NCBI RefSeq assembly: GCF_027359675.1
Contig: NZ_CP114788.1
Span: forward strand, 1 to 64,000
DNA length: 64,000 bases
Source of the DNA: Roseibium sp. Sym1
Lineage (GTDB): Bacteria > Pseudomonadota > Alphaproteobacteria > Rhizobiales > Stappiaceae
Reading direction: 5' to 3'
Shown here piece after piece: positions 7,727 to 15,841 of this stretch. Made by a program: the position numbers and the translations under genes. The notes under the pieces are model-generated. The model was not told where the DNA came from, searched no databases, and saw only the letters and a list, made by a program, of their open reading frames with translations. Every line of letters starts with the position of its first letter. Position 1 is the first letter of the stretch.

Positions 7727-8650
7727 TCAAACTGCTTCGAGCAAACCAGTCCGCTTTGCCCGGTCGATGAGGTTCTTGACGGAAGAAGGCGACCATTTTG
7801 TCCCACCGCGGGGTGTACGCTCGTGCAGGCGTTCGAGCTGACCGGCGATTTCGCGCAATGTCAGCTCCGGATTGGACGAATGAATGCCGGCGACCAGCGT
7901 CATCAGCCGGTCTTCCGGCGGGCGCGGAGGCGACTTGCTGAGCAGGGCCTTGTCCGCCATTCCCTCTGTGACCATCCACTTCACCGCGCGCCGAAGCCGT
8001 TCGGGCGTCCAGTCAAATCCACGGTTTTTGAGAAACCGTGAGATATCGTCCCAGGTGTGATAGGGACGCATGCGCCGGACAATTGGAAGCCACTGACTTG
8101 CACTTGCCTGGATGCGTGCACCATAGGCCGCCTTTTGAGCGGCCGTCATCTTGGCAAGCGCTTCAGGTCTGCGCTCTCGAATTCCTGGATTGCCGGGTAA
8201 CTTCCCCTTCGCCTTTGCGGCCTTGATGCCGGCCTTGGTGCGCTCGGAGATCAAGGCGCGCTCGAGCTGCGCGACAGCACCCAGAACCTGCAGCGAGAAC
8301 ATGCCCTGAGGTGTCGTCGTGTCGATCGGGTCGCTCAGTGAGCGAAAATGCGCTCCCTTTGCATTCAGATCGTCGATCACTTCTAAAAGATGGTTCACTG
8401 AGCGGGCGAGACGGTCAAGCCGGACGACGACCAGCGTCTCGCCGGCATCGATCTCCCGAACGAGCCTGGCGAGGGCAGGACGAGCGCGTGAGGCGCCGGA
8501 ACCGTATTCCTCCACGATTATCTCGCAGCCCGCCGAACGCAATTCCAGTTCCTGCGCCTCTGTCGCCTGTTCCTCCGTGGAGACGCGCGCGTAGCCAATA
8601 AGCCGTCCCTCAGGTCGATGAGAAGACTGTTTGAGCGCTGATTTGGCCAT
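7727..8650 (-). CDS. Serine recombinase/resolvase with C-terminal extension
   Basis: An invertase/resolvase-type serine recombinase that probably resolves plasmid multimers. The catalytic domain begins IGYARVSTEEQ with the nucleophilic Ser, then VVVRLDRLARS and ALISERTKAGIKAAKAKGK. A further stretch of about 130 aa after the catalytic core is longer than the 180-200 aa of Tn3 resolvases and includes two apparent HTH segments (WDDISRFLKNRGFDWTPERL and LTLREIAGQLERLHER). I chose the ATG at 8650 (307 aa); a TTG at 8689 would add 13 residues. It converges on repC, and a position beside repABC fits a maintenance role. Confidence 0.88.
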   Translation of the reverse strand: MAKSALKQSSHRPEGRLIGYARVSTEEQATEAQELELRSAGCEIIVEEYGSGASRARPALARLVREIDAGETLVVVRLDRLARSVNHLLEVIDDLNAKGAHFRSLSDPIDTTTPQGMFSLQVLGAVAQLERALISERTKAGIKAAKAKGKLPGNPGIRERRPEALAKMTAAQKAAYGARIQASASQWLPIVRRMRPYHTWDDISRFLKNRGFDWTPERLRRAVKWMVTEGMADKALLSKSPPRPPEDRLMTLVAGIHSSNPELTLREIAGQLERLHERTPRGGTKWSPSSVKNLIDRAKRTGLLEAV

Positions 8651-8713
8651 TTGGGACGCCTGAGAGCCGATAAGAGAGGAAGTTTCCAATTAAAGAAGAT
8701 ACGGATAACCGAT

Positions 8714-8725
8714 CGTTTGTAAACG
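8714..8725. promoter_or_regulatory. Palindrome upstream of the recombinase gene
   Basis: CGTTTGTAAACG is a perfect 12-bp palindrome 64 bp upstream of the recombinase ATG, within the 282-bp gap before the next gene. It could be part of the recombination site or an autoregulatory operator. Confidence 0.35.
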
Positions 8726-8932
8726 TCTTTTGAGTGCCTTTTCCACGACCCGAACCGTCAAAACCCCAGGAAAACCGGGCCCTCTCGTCGACCTGAGCGC
8801 GGACTGCCGGGCATTTGTTCAATTCAGAAGGCCTCAGACTGCATATCGGCGAACGCGAGTTTACGGGGCAGTCTATGACGGAAGTTAAATTCGTGGTAGC
8901 TTCCGCATAAATGCGTAAGACACGAAAAAACA

Positions 8933-10039
8933 ATGCCTTATGAAATTGGAAAGTTGAGCCTCGAGGCTCTCTTGAAGCCGATATCGGCGGCTGAAGATGC
9001 ACTCGCACGGCTTGATGAGCGTGTTGCCCGATCTGAGGTCGGACATGGCTTTGCAGAGCGGGCTGATTTCTTCGAGGCCGTCTCCAACATGTGGGTGGCC
9101 GGCGAACTTGTCCATCTGGAAGACTTGGTTCTGCACGACGCCAAGATGGACGTTCGCGCACCAAGCCACGAGCTTGTCATTGCGCACCGGATCGTCCGGG
9201 CGAGACGACGGGCGATGAGAAACAATCCAGGTTGGGCGATCTCGCGGGCTGGGATCATTGCCTTTGCGGGGATTGCCGAACAGGAGGATGAACTTCCCAG
9301 AAAACTCAAGAGGAGAGGAGAGGGGAGGGATCTCGAAACGGACGAGCACGATGCGCTTCCTCCGGAATTGGCAGAGTTCGACGAGGTGCTTGCGGAAACC
9401 AGCTGGCTGGTAGAAGCCGTTCCCCCCGGATCTACCAGAACCCGGCAACCAGACCTCATTGTGGGCGAGTTGGTCATCAGGGATCCTGATTGGGACGAAG
9501 CCGAACGGATCTCTGAATGGCTCGAGTTGGTCAGAAAAGTTGACACACTTCCGGCAACCCTGGCCGCAGCGGTTCTTTGGGATGGCTGGGAGCAGCTCGA
9601 ACCGCTTCAGCGGCAGCATTGGCTTGGGCAGGTGCTCGTTTCGGATTTCTTAAGATCGCGAGGAAAGGTTCAATCACATCTCCTGGCTTTCTCCGTCGGG
9701 CTGCGAGAGATGCCTCGTGAGCGGCGGCGTGCGCGGGATAGAACAACCAGGCTGAGTGCCTTCCTCGAAGCAATGATCGCTGCGGTTGGTGCGGGAATGA
9801 AGGAACTTGATCGTTTGACGCTAGCAAAGCATCAGCTCGAGCGGCGTGCTGTCGGCAAGAGATCTACAAGTAGTTTGCCCGTCGCCATTGAGCAACTGTT
9901 GTCACGGCCGATCGTGTCGGCACAGATGCTCGCCAACGCGGCCAGGATCACGCCGCGTGGCGCTCTGAACCTTATTGGCCAACTCGGCGTGCGCGAGATT
10001 ACGGGAAGGGGACGTTATCGAGCATGGGGTGTGTTGTGA
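8933..10039 (+). CDS. RHE_PE00001 family protein
   Basis: A 368-aa protein of the RHE_PE00001 family (DUF1612 plus a C-terminal HTH), widespread next to repABC cassettes on rhizobial plasmids. Typical segments are VSNMWVAGELVHLEDLVLHD (about residues 50-69), SHELVIAHRIVRARR and, at the C-terminus, LSRPIVSAQMLANAARITPRGALNLIGQLG, a winged-helix DNA-binding region. The middle (about 125-160) is charged and low in complexity. The function is unknown; the HTH suggests a plasmid-encoded DNA-binding regulator. No strong ribosome binding site is visible at the ATG. Confidence 0.85.
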   Translation: MPYEIGKLSLEALLKPISAAEDALARLDERVARSEVGHGFAERADFFEAVSNMWVAGELVHLEDLVLHDAKMDVRAPSHELVIAHRIVRARRRAMRNNPGWAISRAGIIAFAGIAEQEDELPRKLKRRGEGRDLETDEHDALPPELAEFDEVLAETSWLVEAVPPGSTRTRQPDLIVGELVIRDPDWDEAERISEWLELVRKVDTLPATLAAAVLWDGWEQLEPLQRQHWLGQVLVSDFLRSRGKVQSHLLAFSVGLREMPRERRRARDRTTRLSAFLEAMIAAVGAGMKELDRLTLAKHQLERRAVGKRSTSSLPVAIEQLLSRPIVSAQMLANAARITPRGALNLIGQLGVREITGRGRYRAWGVL

Positions 10040-10040
10040 G

Positions 10041-10055
10041 CTAGACGTCGTCTAG
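10041..10055. promoter_or_regulatory. 15-bp palindrome upstream of the ABC three-gene operon
   Basis: CTAGACG-T-CGTCTAG is a perfect 7+1+7 inverted repeat starting 2 bp after the RHE_PE00001 stop codon and 82-88 bp before the first gene of the ABC cassette. It is a candidate operator for that cassette; the RHE_PE00001 HTH protein is one possible ligand. Confidence 0.45.
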
Positions 10056-10136
10056 GGTCGATATACCTACGATTGCACGTATTGAAATATCCTCGATCAC
10101 AGATAGACTTGCCGAATTCGGGGCGGGGGCATATTC

Positions 10137-11060
10137 GTGACAATGTTGAGTGCAGTTCAGGTTTGGAACCCAGACGATTGGGAGCACTTTGCACTCAGTC
10201 TTCTTCAAGGCCGTCATGGTCCCTTAAATGTGCAGAAAATACCAGCCGCACACCAAGGTGATTATGGAGTCGACTATTACTGCACGACGGATGCTGTCGC
10301 CTATCAATGCTACGCCGTCGAAGAGCCAGTTGATATCGCCACGCGTGCGGACAGGCAAAAGAAGAAGATAACAACCGACCTCGGAAAGCTGATTGCAAAT
10401 CACGTTGAGGTTGGAAAGTTGTTTCACGGCACGCTGATCAAGCATTGGGTGCTAATGTCGCCTTTGCACGATAGCAAAGACGTAAATCTCCACTGCGCAA
10501 AGAAGACGAAAGACCTCAGGGAGGCAGGTTGCGTTTCGCTGGACCCAGCTTTCGAGGTGACAATTCAGGATCCAGGCGCCTTTCCATCGGAAGCAGTTGC
10601 GAGTGGTATGGCGTCGCTTTCCAAGGTTACGCTTTCGATTCCTTCCCCGACCCAATCGGAGGTCGATAGCTGGTCTGTCGGGTCTACAAACCTTTTGACC
10701 AACGCGACCGAAAAGCTGAAAAAGCGCGCCTCACCAGATCAATTGGACGAGTTCGTGGCTGAAGCTGTTCGCTCGTTCTTACAAGGCAACGCGTTGCTTG
10801 ATGCGTTGCGGTCAAGTTCGCCCGAACTTCACGAAAAGGTCATTACAGCGGTCAAAAGCCGAGCCCGCCGCCTTCAGTTCGCTGGCCCACAAGCGGGCGA
10901 CACAGCTGGACAGGTTTTGAATGCAGAGCTTGACGCGCTCATCTCTGCAATGCGGACAGCTGCCCCGAGCCTTTCTGCCGAGAATGCCGAACAAATTGCC
11001 TACGGGTCAATTTGCGAATGGATCATGCGGTGTCCACTGGATTTCCCCAATGTCCAGTGA
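10137..11060 (+). CDS. ABC-three-component/Lamassu-like putative effector nuclease
   Basis: First gene of a three-gene overlapping cassette. About 307 aa from the GTG at 10137; the ATG at 10143 is equally possible. Near the N-terminus HQGDYGVDYYCTTDAVAYQCYA (residues 39-60) has the spacing of a PD-(D/E)xK/Mrr-like nuclease core: Asp42/Asp46, a strand, then a QxK-like position that here reads QCY. A basic cluster RQKKK follows at 73-77. The C-terminal half is helical with no recognised domain and may bind the partner proteins. In ABC-3C, Lamassu and Ddm systems the effector typically carries such a nuclease. The missing canonical Lys leaves catalysis uncertain. Confidence 0.65.
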   Translation: MTMLSAVQVWNPDDWEHFALSLLQGRHGPLNVQKIPAAHQGDYGVDYYCTTDAVAYQCYAVEEPVDIATRADRQKKKITTDLGKLIANHVEVGKLFHGTLIKHWVLMSPLHDSKDVNLHCAKKTKDLREAGCVSLDPAFEVTIQDPGAFPSEAVASGMASLSKVTLSIPSPTQSEVDSWSVGSTNLLTNATEKLKKRASPDQLDEFVAEAVRSFLQGNALLDALRSSSPELHEKVITAVKSRARRLQFAGPQAGDTAGQVLNAELDALISAMRTAAPSLSAENAEQIAYGSICEWIMRCPLDFPNVQ

Positions 11061-11538
11061 AACACGATTTCGCACCGCCATCCTGGGCGGATCATTCACA
11101 TTTACAGCTCGACCGGACCCTGTTCCTGGCGACCTTCGAATGTCATGGGGAATCGCGGTCCTGATGCTCGCGCTGTTTTACAGTCGCGGGAAGAAGTCCA
11201 ACTTTCAAAAGCTTCAGTTTCTTGCCCATTCTGTGCGATTGCCAGAAGGCCGGGAAGAGGTTCGAGGCCTTCTTTCGGGAGAGTATCGCCCAAACGAGGT
11301 TTCGGTGCGTGTCGAGCCCTCTCTGAATAGAGCTGTGGCGTTTGCGCACGCTCTGGGCATGGTCAAGATCGACAAAGGAACGTCGATCTCACTTACCGAC
11401 AAGGGAGTGAAAGTGGCGCAGGCAATCGTCAAGCAAGGAGAAACGCTCGCCGAGGAAGCGAAGTTTTTGAGCGAGGTGGCGCCTCGAATGACTGATGCGT
11501 TGATGAAGCGGGTCTGGCGTTTGGAGGATTTGATATGA
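11050..11538 (+). CDS. ABC-three-component middle component (winged-helix-like)
   Basis: A 162-aa protein, second gene of the cassette. The start at 11050 overlaps the first gene by 11 bp; a longer frame exists but would lie inside the first gene. The middle reads SFTFTARPDPVPGDLRMSWG then FYSRGKKSNFQKLQFLAHSV, and the C-terminal half (about 95-140) looks like a winged helix (SLNRAVAFAHALGMVKIDKG, ISLTDKGVKVAQAIV). Small proteins of this kind accompany the ATPase in ABC-3C and Lamassu/Ddm operons (LmuC/DdmB position). Its stop overlaps the ATPase start by ATGA. Confidence 0.65.
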   Translation: MSSETRFRTAILGGSFTFTARPDPVPGDLRMSWGIAVLMLALFYSRGKKSNFQKLQFLAHSVRLPEGREEVRGLLSGEYRPNEVSVRVEPSLNRAVAFAHALGMVKIDKGTSISLTDKGVKVAQAIVKQGETLAEEAKFLSEVAPRMTDALMKRVWRLEDLI

Positions 11539-13559
11539 CGTTGCGCTTTCGACACCTGAGGTTGCGGGCTGTCACAACGGATGGCGTTTATGGTGCCGAC
11601 GTTCCTTTTACTTCCGGATTGACCGTCCTCTGGGCGGACAACACCAAGGGCAAATCGACGTGTATGCAAGGGATGTTATACGCGTTGGGTCTGGAACGAA
11701 TGTTGAGCCCTCGGAGAGAAATTCCGTTACCGCACGCGATGACAAGCTACCTCAATACAGACGAGGAGAAGCGTGTTGAGGTGATCGAGTCGAGCGTTTC
11801 GCTCGAAATCGCCAATGGTGAGGAACAAATCATCACCGTTCATCGCGGCGTGAAAGTGGCGACAGATACTAGATTGGTATCAGTAGATTTCGGAGCGGCC
11901 TTGTCAGAGGGCACCAATGATCTCAGACGGCAAAACTTCTTCGTGCTGGATCCAGGAGCCGCCCAAAGGGAAGACGGATTTCATCATTTTCTGGAAGGCT
12001 TCCTCGGATGGCATTTGCCGCAGGTCCGAAGGTATGATGCGCCAGAAACGAAGCTCTATCTGGAGACGGTGTTCCCACTTTTCTGGGTGGAACAGAAATT
12101 TGGCTGGACGGCAATCCCGGCTGCTATCCCCACCTACATGAGAATTCGAGAGGTCCACAAACGGGCTGTCGAATTCATCATGGACCTCGATGTTTACAAG
12201 CTTGAAGTGCAGCGCGAGCGATTGGCGGAGCGCGTCGCAGCCAATTCGAAGGTATGGTCGGTTACCAGGCAAGATCTGGAGCGGTTCGTAGCGCGAGGCG
12301 GCGGCAGGATCGCTTCACTCAGCGAGACGCCTATTGCGGATCTCGGTGCGTTGTCAAATGCTCACATTCAATTGGCCGATGGGACGAATTGGGTACCGCT
12401 AAACGCGGTTGCTTCCAAGCTCAGAGGTAGCATAGCAGACCTGGCCGCCACGGCAGTACCAGACGTCGAAGACCAGTCGGAGGAAGTTACGCAAAAACTG
12501 CAGCAGATGACCCAGCGGGTCGATGATTTGAACGCTGAGAGAATTCGGCTTCACGGACTGCAGCAACTGAAATTAGCTGACTTACAATCTCTGCGAAGGC
12601 GAATTGCTTCACTCGACGAAGACCTTCAGAAGAACCTCGACGTCCAAAGACTGCAAAGGTACTCGGGTGTCACTGCCGCATTGACGCCGGATCGATGCCC
12701 GACCTGCGAACAGGCTCTCGCGGATACATTGCTGGCGCAGGAAGCCCTCTCCGTCATAATGCCGGTTTCGGACAACATCGAGTACATCCGATCGCAGAAA
12801 AAAATGTTCGAAGATATTCTCGTTAGGGAGGAAAGGGACGAGAACGACCGGAGGGAGCAACTCTCTGCTGTCGGCCGGCAACTGTCGGATCACTACACCC
12901 AAATCCGACTTCTTCGTTCGGAGTTGGTAGCGCCAGGTACCAACCCCTCGGCTGCCGTTATCGAGGAACGCATACGGGCAGAAGCGAGATTGAGGGACCT
13001 AGAGGCGCTGCAGGCCGTTTTTGATGATGCGCTGGATCGGTTTCGGGGTTTGCAGGAGGCCTATACTGAGCTTCTGCGAGAGCAAGCGGAGATTCCTAAA
13101 GAGAAGCTCTCTCCGCTCGACAAAGATAAGCTTGGTCGCTTGACGCGGCTGGTGCAGGGCCGAGCTGCAGACTTCGGATTTAGTACATTTTCACCCTCCG
13201 AACTGTCGATCTCTGAGGACAGCTACAGGCCCGAGAAGGAAGGATTTGAAATTGGGTTTGAGACTTCCGCGAGCGATGCGATTCGTCTGAAATGGGCCTA
13301 CCAAATGGGCCTGCTCGAGCTATCCAGCGAACAGACGACCAACCACCCGGGTCTGCTCGTATTCGATGAACCGCGTCAACAGTCATCGTCACGTCCAAGT
13401 TTCAAAAACTTGTTGGGTCGTGCTGCTGGCGCAAAAGAACGCGGGCAACAGGTGATCTTCTCTACCAGCGAAGACATTGAAATCTTAAGGCCCATCACGG
13501 CCGGAATCGATTGCAATGAAGTAATCTTCCCTGGATACATTCTTCAAAAAATCGACTGA
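11535..13559 (+). CDS. SMC/Rad50-like ABC ATPase with zinc hook
   Basis: A 674-aa split ATPase. The N-terminal Walker A is ADNTKGKST at 34-42. Long charged coiled-coil segments run through about 215-380 and 410-520 and are joined by a zinc-hook-like CPTC at 388-391. The C-terminal part has PEKEGFEIGFETSASDAIRL, a signature-like region (LLELSSEQTT) and Walker B LLVFDEP with Asp611-Glu612. This is the layout of SMC/Rad50 proteins and of LmuB/DdmC in Lamassu/Ddm systems, which detect foreign DNA ends or plasmids and activate a nuclease partner. It is the third gene of the cassette, coupled to the second by a 4-bp overlap. Confidence 0.85.
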   Translation: MTLRFRHLRLRAVTTDGVYGADVPFTSGLTVLWADNTKGKSTCMQGMLYALGLERMLSPRREIPLPHAMTSYLNTDEEKRVEVIESSVSLEIANGEEQIITVHRGVKVATDTRLVSVDFGAALSEGTNDLRRQNFFVLDPGAAQREDGFHHFLEGFLGWHLPQVRRYDAPETKLYLETVFPLFWVEQKFGWTAIPAAIPTYMRIREVHKRAVEFIMDLDVYKLEVQRERLAERVAANSKVWSVTRQDLERFVARGGGRIASLSETPIADLGALSNAHIQLADGTNWVPLNAVASKLRGSIADLAATAVPDVEDQSEEVTQKLQQMTQRVDDLNAERIRLHGLQQLKLADLQSLRRRIASLDEDLQKNLDVQRLQRYSGVTAALTPDRCPTCEQALADTLLAQEALSVIMPVSDNIEYIRSQKKMFEDILVREERDENDRREQLSAVGRQLSDHYTQIRLLRSELVAPGTNPSAAVIEERIRAEARLRDLEALQAVFDDALDRFRGLQEAYTELLREQAEIPKEKLSPLDKDKLGRLTRLVQGRAADFGFSTFSPSELSISEDSYRPEKEGFEIGFETSASDAIRLKWAYQMGLLELSSEQTTNHPGLLVFDEPRQQSSSRPSFKNLLGRAAGAKERGQQVIFSTSEDIEILRPITAGIDCNEVIFPGYILQKID

Positions 13560-13624
13560 TTCGCTCTGCTTCAGCAACCTCTGTCCACCGGCTGCTGTGG
13601 AGCGGAAAACTGCATGACGCTGGA

Positions 13625-14159
13625 TTATAGCCGGGACGGCGTTGTGGCTGCATCAATTCGCCGATGCATCAGCGAAACCATGGAAAGCAGGTCTTCTGCG
13701 TCTTTCTTTGACATCTTCCAATAGATTCGCGGCGCGTGCGCGGTCGTGTTGCGAAACATACCGAAAGTGCCCTTCAGGAGATTGCAGAAGCCCTTTTGCT
13801 CGCTCTTCTCGCTTTCCGTTGACAGCGCGTTGATCGCCAACATCGGCCTGTCACCGCCGAAGGCGCGATCGACGAGAACTCCTCCGTCATCAGTTAGACC
13901 CGTTCGAGTTCTAATTTTTTCCGCGACGCTTTTTACAGCCTCGAGGACGGCGTGGAAGTAGTTGTCAGCGAGAAGTTCTTCGCGGCAGAAACTGAGAACG
14001 TCCGGGTGGACACCTCGGCTCGCAAGGTCTTCTCGCAGTTCTCTGGCGCGCTTGCTGGCTTCCGAAAGTGTCTGAACGGCGCTGGCCGAGACGAGTTGGC
14101 CCGATGCTTCAATCGCCAAGCCTGCGAATGCCAAAGCACGGTTCAGATTCTGGCGCATA
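13625..14159 (-). pseudogene. TIGR02391-family gene, 3' part, cut by transposon
   Basis: The C-terminal two-thirds of a TIGR02391 (Ymh-like, possibly HEPN-related) protein: LLADNYFHAVLEAVKSVAEK, RTGLTDDGGVLVDRAF, LSTESEKSEQKGFCNLLKG and FGMFRNTTAHAP are typical. An open frame continues upstream to 14257, but that part is translated from the Tn3 inverted repeat and is not native. The true 5' part is at 33817-34087. Joining the two across one copy of the GCATA duplication gives ...RFEPMRQNLNRALAFAGL in frame, 266 aa in total. It is convergent with the ABC cassette. Confidence 0.85.
14155..14159. repeat. Target site duplication, outer transposon, left
   Basis: GCATA abuts the left inverted repeat and is repeated exactly at 33817-33821 after the right inverted repeat. 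Five bp is the standard Tn3-family duplication length. Confidence 0.92.
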
Positions 14160-14198
14160 GGGGCCAGAACAAGATTTGCAATAAATCCTGCGCTTAGC
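14160..14198 (+). repeat. Outer transposon left inverted repeat (39 bp)
   Basis: Starts GGGGCCAGAACAAGATTTGC and ends CCTGCGCTTAGC. The reverse complement of 33778-33816 matches it with a few differences in the middle. It reads through into the split gene, giving a chimeric open frame. Confidence 0.92.
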
Positions 14199-14379
14199 TG
14201 GAACGAACACCGAACTTTCGATTCGACCAGTCTGATAATCGCGACCTGCCACAACAACAGTCTTCATTTAAGGAGAAATTCGCACAGGCATATTTGAGCA
14301 CTGCGTTTGGCAGGTGTAAACAGCCGGAACGGCCCCCAGGGCGAGCAACTTGCCGGGACAGTCAATCACCCAATAGTTA
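14199..14379. other. Transposon end region without gene
   Basis: 181 bp between the left inverted repeat and merR. No gene, hairpin or promoter could be supported. Confidence 0.5.
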
Positions 14380-14796
14380 CTACGCTTCAAAGAGCGTCTG
14401 GATAATCGGACAGTTCGGGACATCTCCCTTCGCGCATTCAGACGCCATATTAGTAAGAGCCTTTTCAAGCTTCTTCAGGTGCTGAATCTTTTCCCTTACA
14501 GAGCTCAGGTGTTCCATTGTCATGGCATGCACCTCACCGCAACTGATGCCTTTCTGGTCGACCATTTTCAGCATCGCGCGGATCTCGTCGATGCTGAACC
14601 CAAGTTCCCGGCTCCGCTTGATAAATGACAATCGTTGAAGGTGGTCGTGGGTGTATTGCCGGTTGCCTCCGGCAGTCCGGTCAGGCTTCGGCATCAGTTC
14701 GATGCGTTCATAGTAACGGATCGTCTCGATATTCACGCCGGTTTCGCTGGACATTGCCCCAATCAGATAGCCTCGCGCGTTCGTGATCCCGGACAT
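14380..14796 (-). CDS. merR: Mercuric resistance regulator MerR
   Basis: A 138-aa MerR with N-terminal winged helix (SSETGVNIETIRYYERI, then RLSFIKRSRELGFSIDEIRAML), a dimerisation helix and the three Hg(II)-binding cysteines in family spacing: Cys in KGISCGEVHA, in MASECAKGD and in VPNCPIIQTL. It represses the divergent merTP...A operon without mercury and activates it with mercury by unwinding the promoter at 14808-14838. The start at 14796 carries about 14 extra residues before MSSETGVN; a start at 14754 would give the more usual length. Confidence 0.93.
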   Translation of the reverse strand: MSGITNARGYLIGAMSSETGVNIETIRYYERIELMPKPDRTAGGNRQYTHDHLQRLSFIKRSRELGFSIDEIRAMLKMVDQKGISCGEVHAMTMEHLSSVREKIQHLKKLEKALTNMASECAKGDVPNCPIIQTLFEA

Positions 14797-14807
14797 AGGA
14801 AAACTCC

Positions 14808-14838
14808 TTGCATCTGTAGTGGCTACAGACAGTACGCC
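14808..14838 (+). promoter_or_regulatory. MerR-controlled mer promoter/operator
   Basis: -35 TTGCAT (14808-14813) and -10 TACGCC (14833-14838) are separated by 19 bp, the over-long spacer characteristic of MerR-family promoters. The spacer contains the perfect dyad CTGTAG-TGG-CTACAG (14814-14828). It lies in the 75-bp divergent gap between merR and merT. Confidence 0.85.
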
Positions 14839-14871
14839 TTCACCTTAGATGGATCAATTGAGGGTGTCAGA

Positions 14872-15258
14872 ATGACGTCAGAAATACATCCCGGGACCAA
14901 AGGGGAGAGAGATCTGGGTGCGAGAGCCGCCACCGCTGGCGGCATACTTGGCGCTCTTGCAATGACCTCCTGCTGCATTCTGCCGCTGGTGCTTTTCAGC
15001 CTCGGGGCCACAGGCGCATGGATTGGTCAGCTCGGAGCGCTCTACCAGTACAAATGGGTCTTCTTCGCGTTTGCCGGAGGCACACTCTGTTACGGGTTCT
15101 GGAAAGTGTACAGGCCGACGCCGCAGGCCTGTAATGATGGAAGCTGCGAACGGCCTCTGCAAAAGCGGTTCATGAAAAGAGCACTGTGGGGTGCAACTTT
15201 CATTGTCGTGCTCTCCTTGGCTTTCCCATACTTCGCTCCGCCACTACTCGGTTACTGA
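14872..15258 (+). CDS. merT: Mercuric transport protein MerT
   Basis: A 128-aa inner-membrane protein with three predicted helices that moves Hg(II) from MerP into the cytoplasm. The first helix contains the vicinal cysteine pair of the family (AMTSCCILPLVLFSLGATGA), and a loop has the second pair as CNDGSC. The start at 14872 is chosen because GAGGG lies 8 bases upstream and MTSEIHPGTKG aligns with MerT N-termini. It is the first gene of the mer operon, 13 bp before merP. Confidence 0.93.
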   Translation: MTSEIHPGTKGERDLGARAATAGGILGALAMTSCCILPLVLFSLGATGAWIGQLGALYQYKWVFFAFAGGTLCYGFWKVYRPTPQACNDGSCERPLQKRFMKRALWGATFIVVLSLAFPYFAPPLLGY

Positions 15259-15271
15259 GAAAGGATTCTCC

Positions 15272-15577
15272 ATGAAACAGACATTTATGACACTTGCCGT
15301 TTTGCTCCTGGCGACTGGGGCAACCCATGCAGAAGAGCGAAAAGCGCGGATTGAGGTCACAGGCCTTTGGTGCCCGTCCTGTTCTTACATCGTTGGCGAG
15401 GCGTTGCAAAAATCCGAGAGCGTCGAGATCCTGAATTTCCAAGAGCACGAGGATGGCCGCTCCGGTGTCTACACGATCACTTTCGACGACGCTGTGACGG
15501 ATATGGAGGAGATCGTCGCACAACCCGCCACATATGGGTACACGGCGGTTTTGCTGGACGATGGTTCGAACTCCTGA
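15272..15577 (+). CDS. merP: Periplasmic mercury-binding protein MerP
   Basis: A 101-aa secreted protein. A signal peptide (MKQTFMTLAVLLLATGATHA) is followed by a heavy-metal-associated fold with the Hg-binding motif in VTGLWCPSCSYIVGEAL. It captures periplasmic Hg(II) and hands it to MerT. GAAAGGA upstream of the ATG at 15272 supports this start. The C-terminal half (YGYTAVLLDD) fits the ferredoxin-like HMA fold. Confidence 0.92.
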   Translation: MKQTFMTLAVLLLATGATHAEERKARIEVTGLWCPSCSYIVGEALQKSESVEILNFQEHEDGRSGVYTITFDDAVTDMEEIVAQPATYGYTAVLLDDGSNS

Positions 15578-15586
15578 AGCTAACCC

Positions 15587-15841
15587 ATGAGTGACAAGTC
15601 CTTGGGTATGATACTGGCAACGGCGGTTGCCGCTCCCGTAGTGATTATCTGCTGTGGTGGCGGCCTGGCGTTTGTTGGTTCCGCAGCAACCGGATTGATC
15701 GCCCAGCTATTCGGTTCGGGTGTTGTGTTGTCCGTGCTGATTGCCGCGGTCGCGGGTCTTTTCGCTTATTTCCTGCGCCACAGGTTGCGACTCTCGGTCG
15801 GGTCTGGCTGCCGGGAAGACAATAGGGAAAATCTGAAATGA
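15587..15841 (+). CDS. Small mer-operon membrane protein with vicinal cysteines
   Basis: An 84-aa protein with two predicted membrane helices (about 8-35 and 42-63). The first contains VVIICCGGGLAF, a vicinal Cys pair in a helix as in MerT, MerF and other Hg-transport proteins. It sits between merP and merF, and its stop overlaps the merF start by ATGA. It is probably an accessory mercury uptake protein; I cannot assign it to MerC, MerE or MerH with confidence. Confidence 0.75.
   Translation: MSDKSLGMILATAVAAPVVIICCGGGLAFVGSAATGLIAQLFGSGVVLSVLIAAVAGLFAYFLRHRLRLSVGSGCREDNRENLK

Noticed and set aside
14160..14257. Upstream extension of the TIGR02391 frame making an apparently intact 210-aa protein
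   Set aside because: These codons are the transposon's inverted repeat and adjoining sequence; the native 5' end is at 33817-34087.
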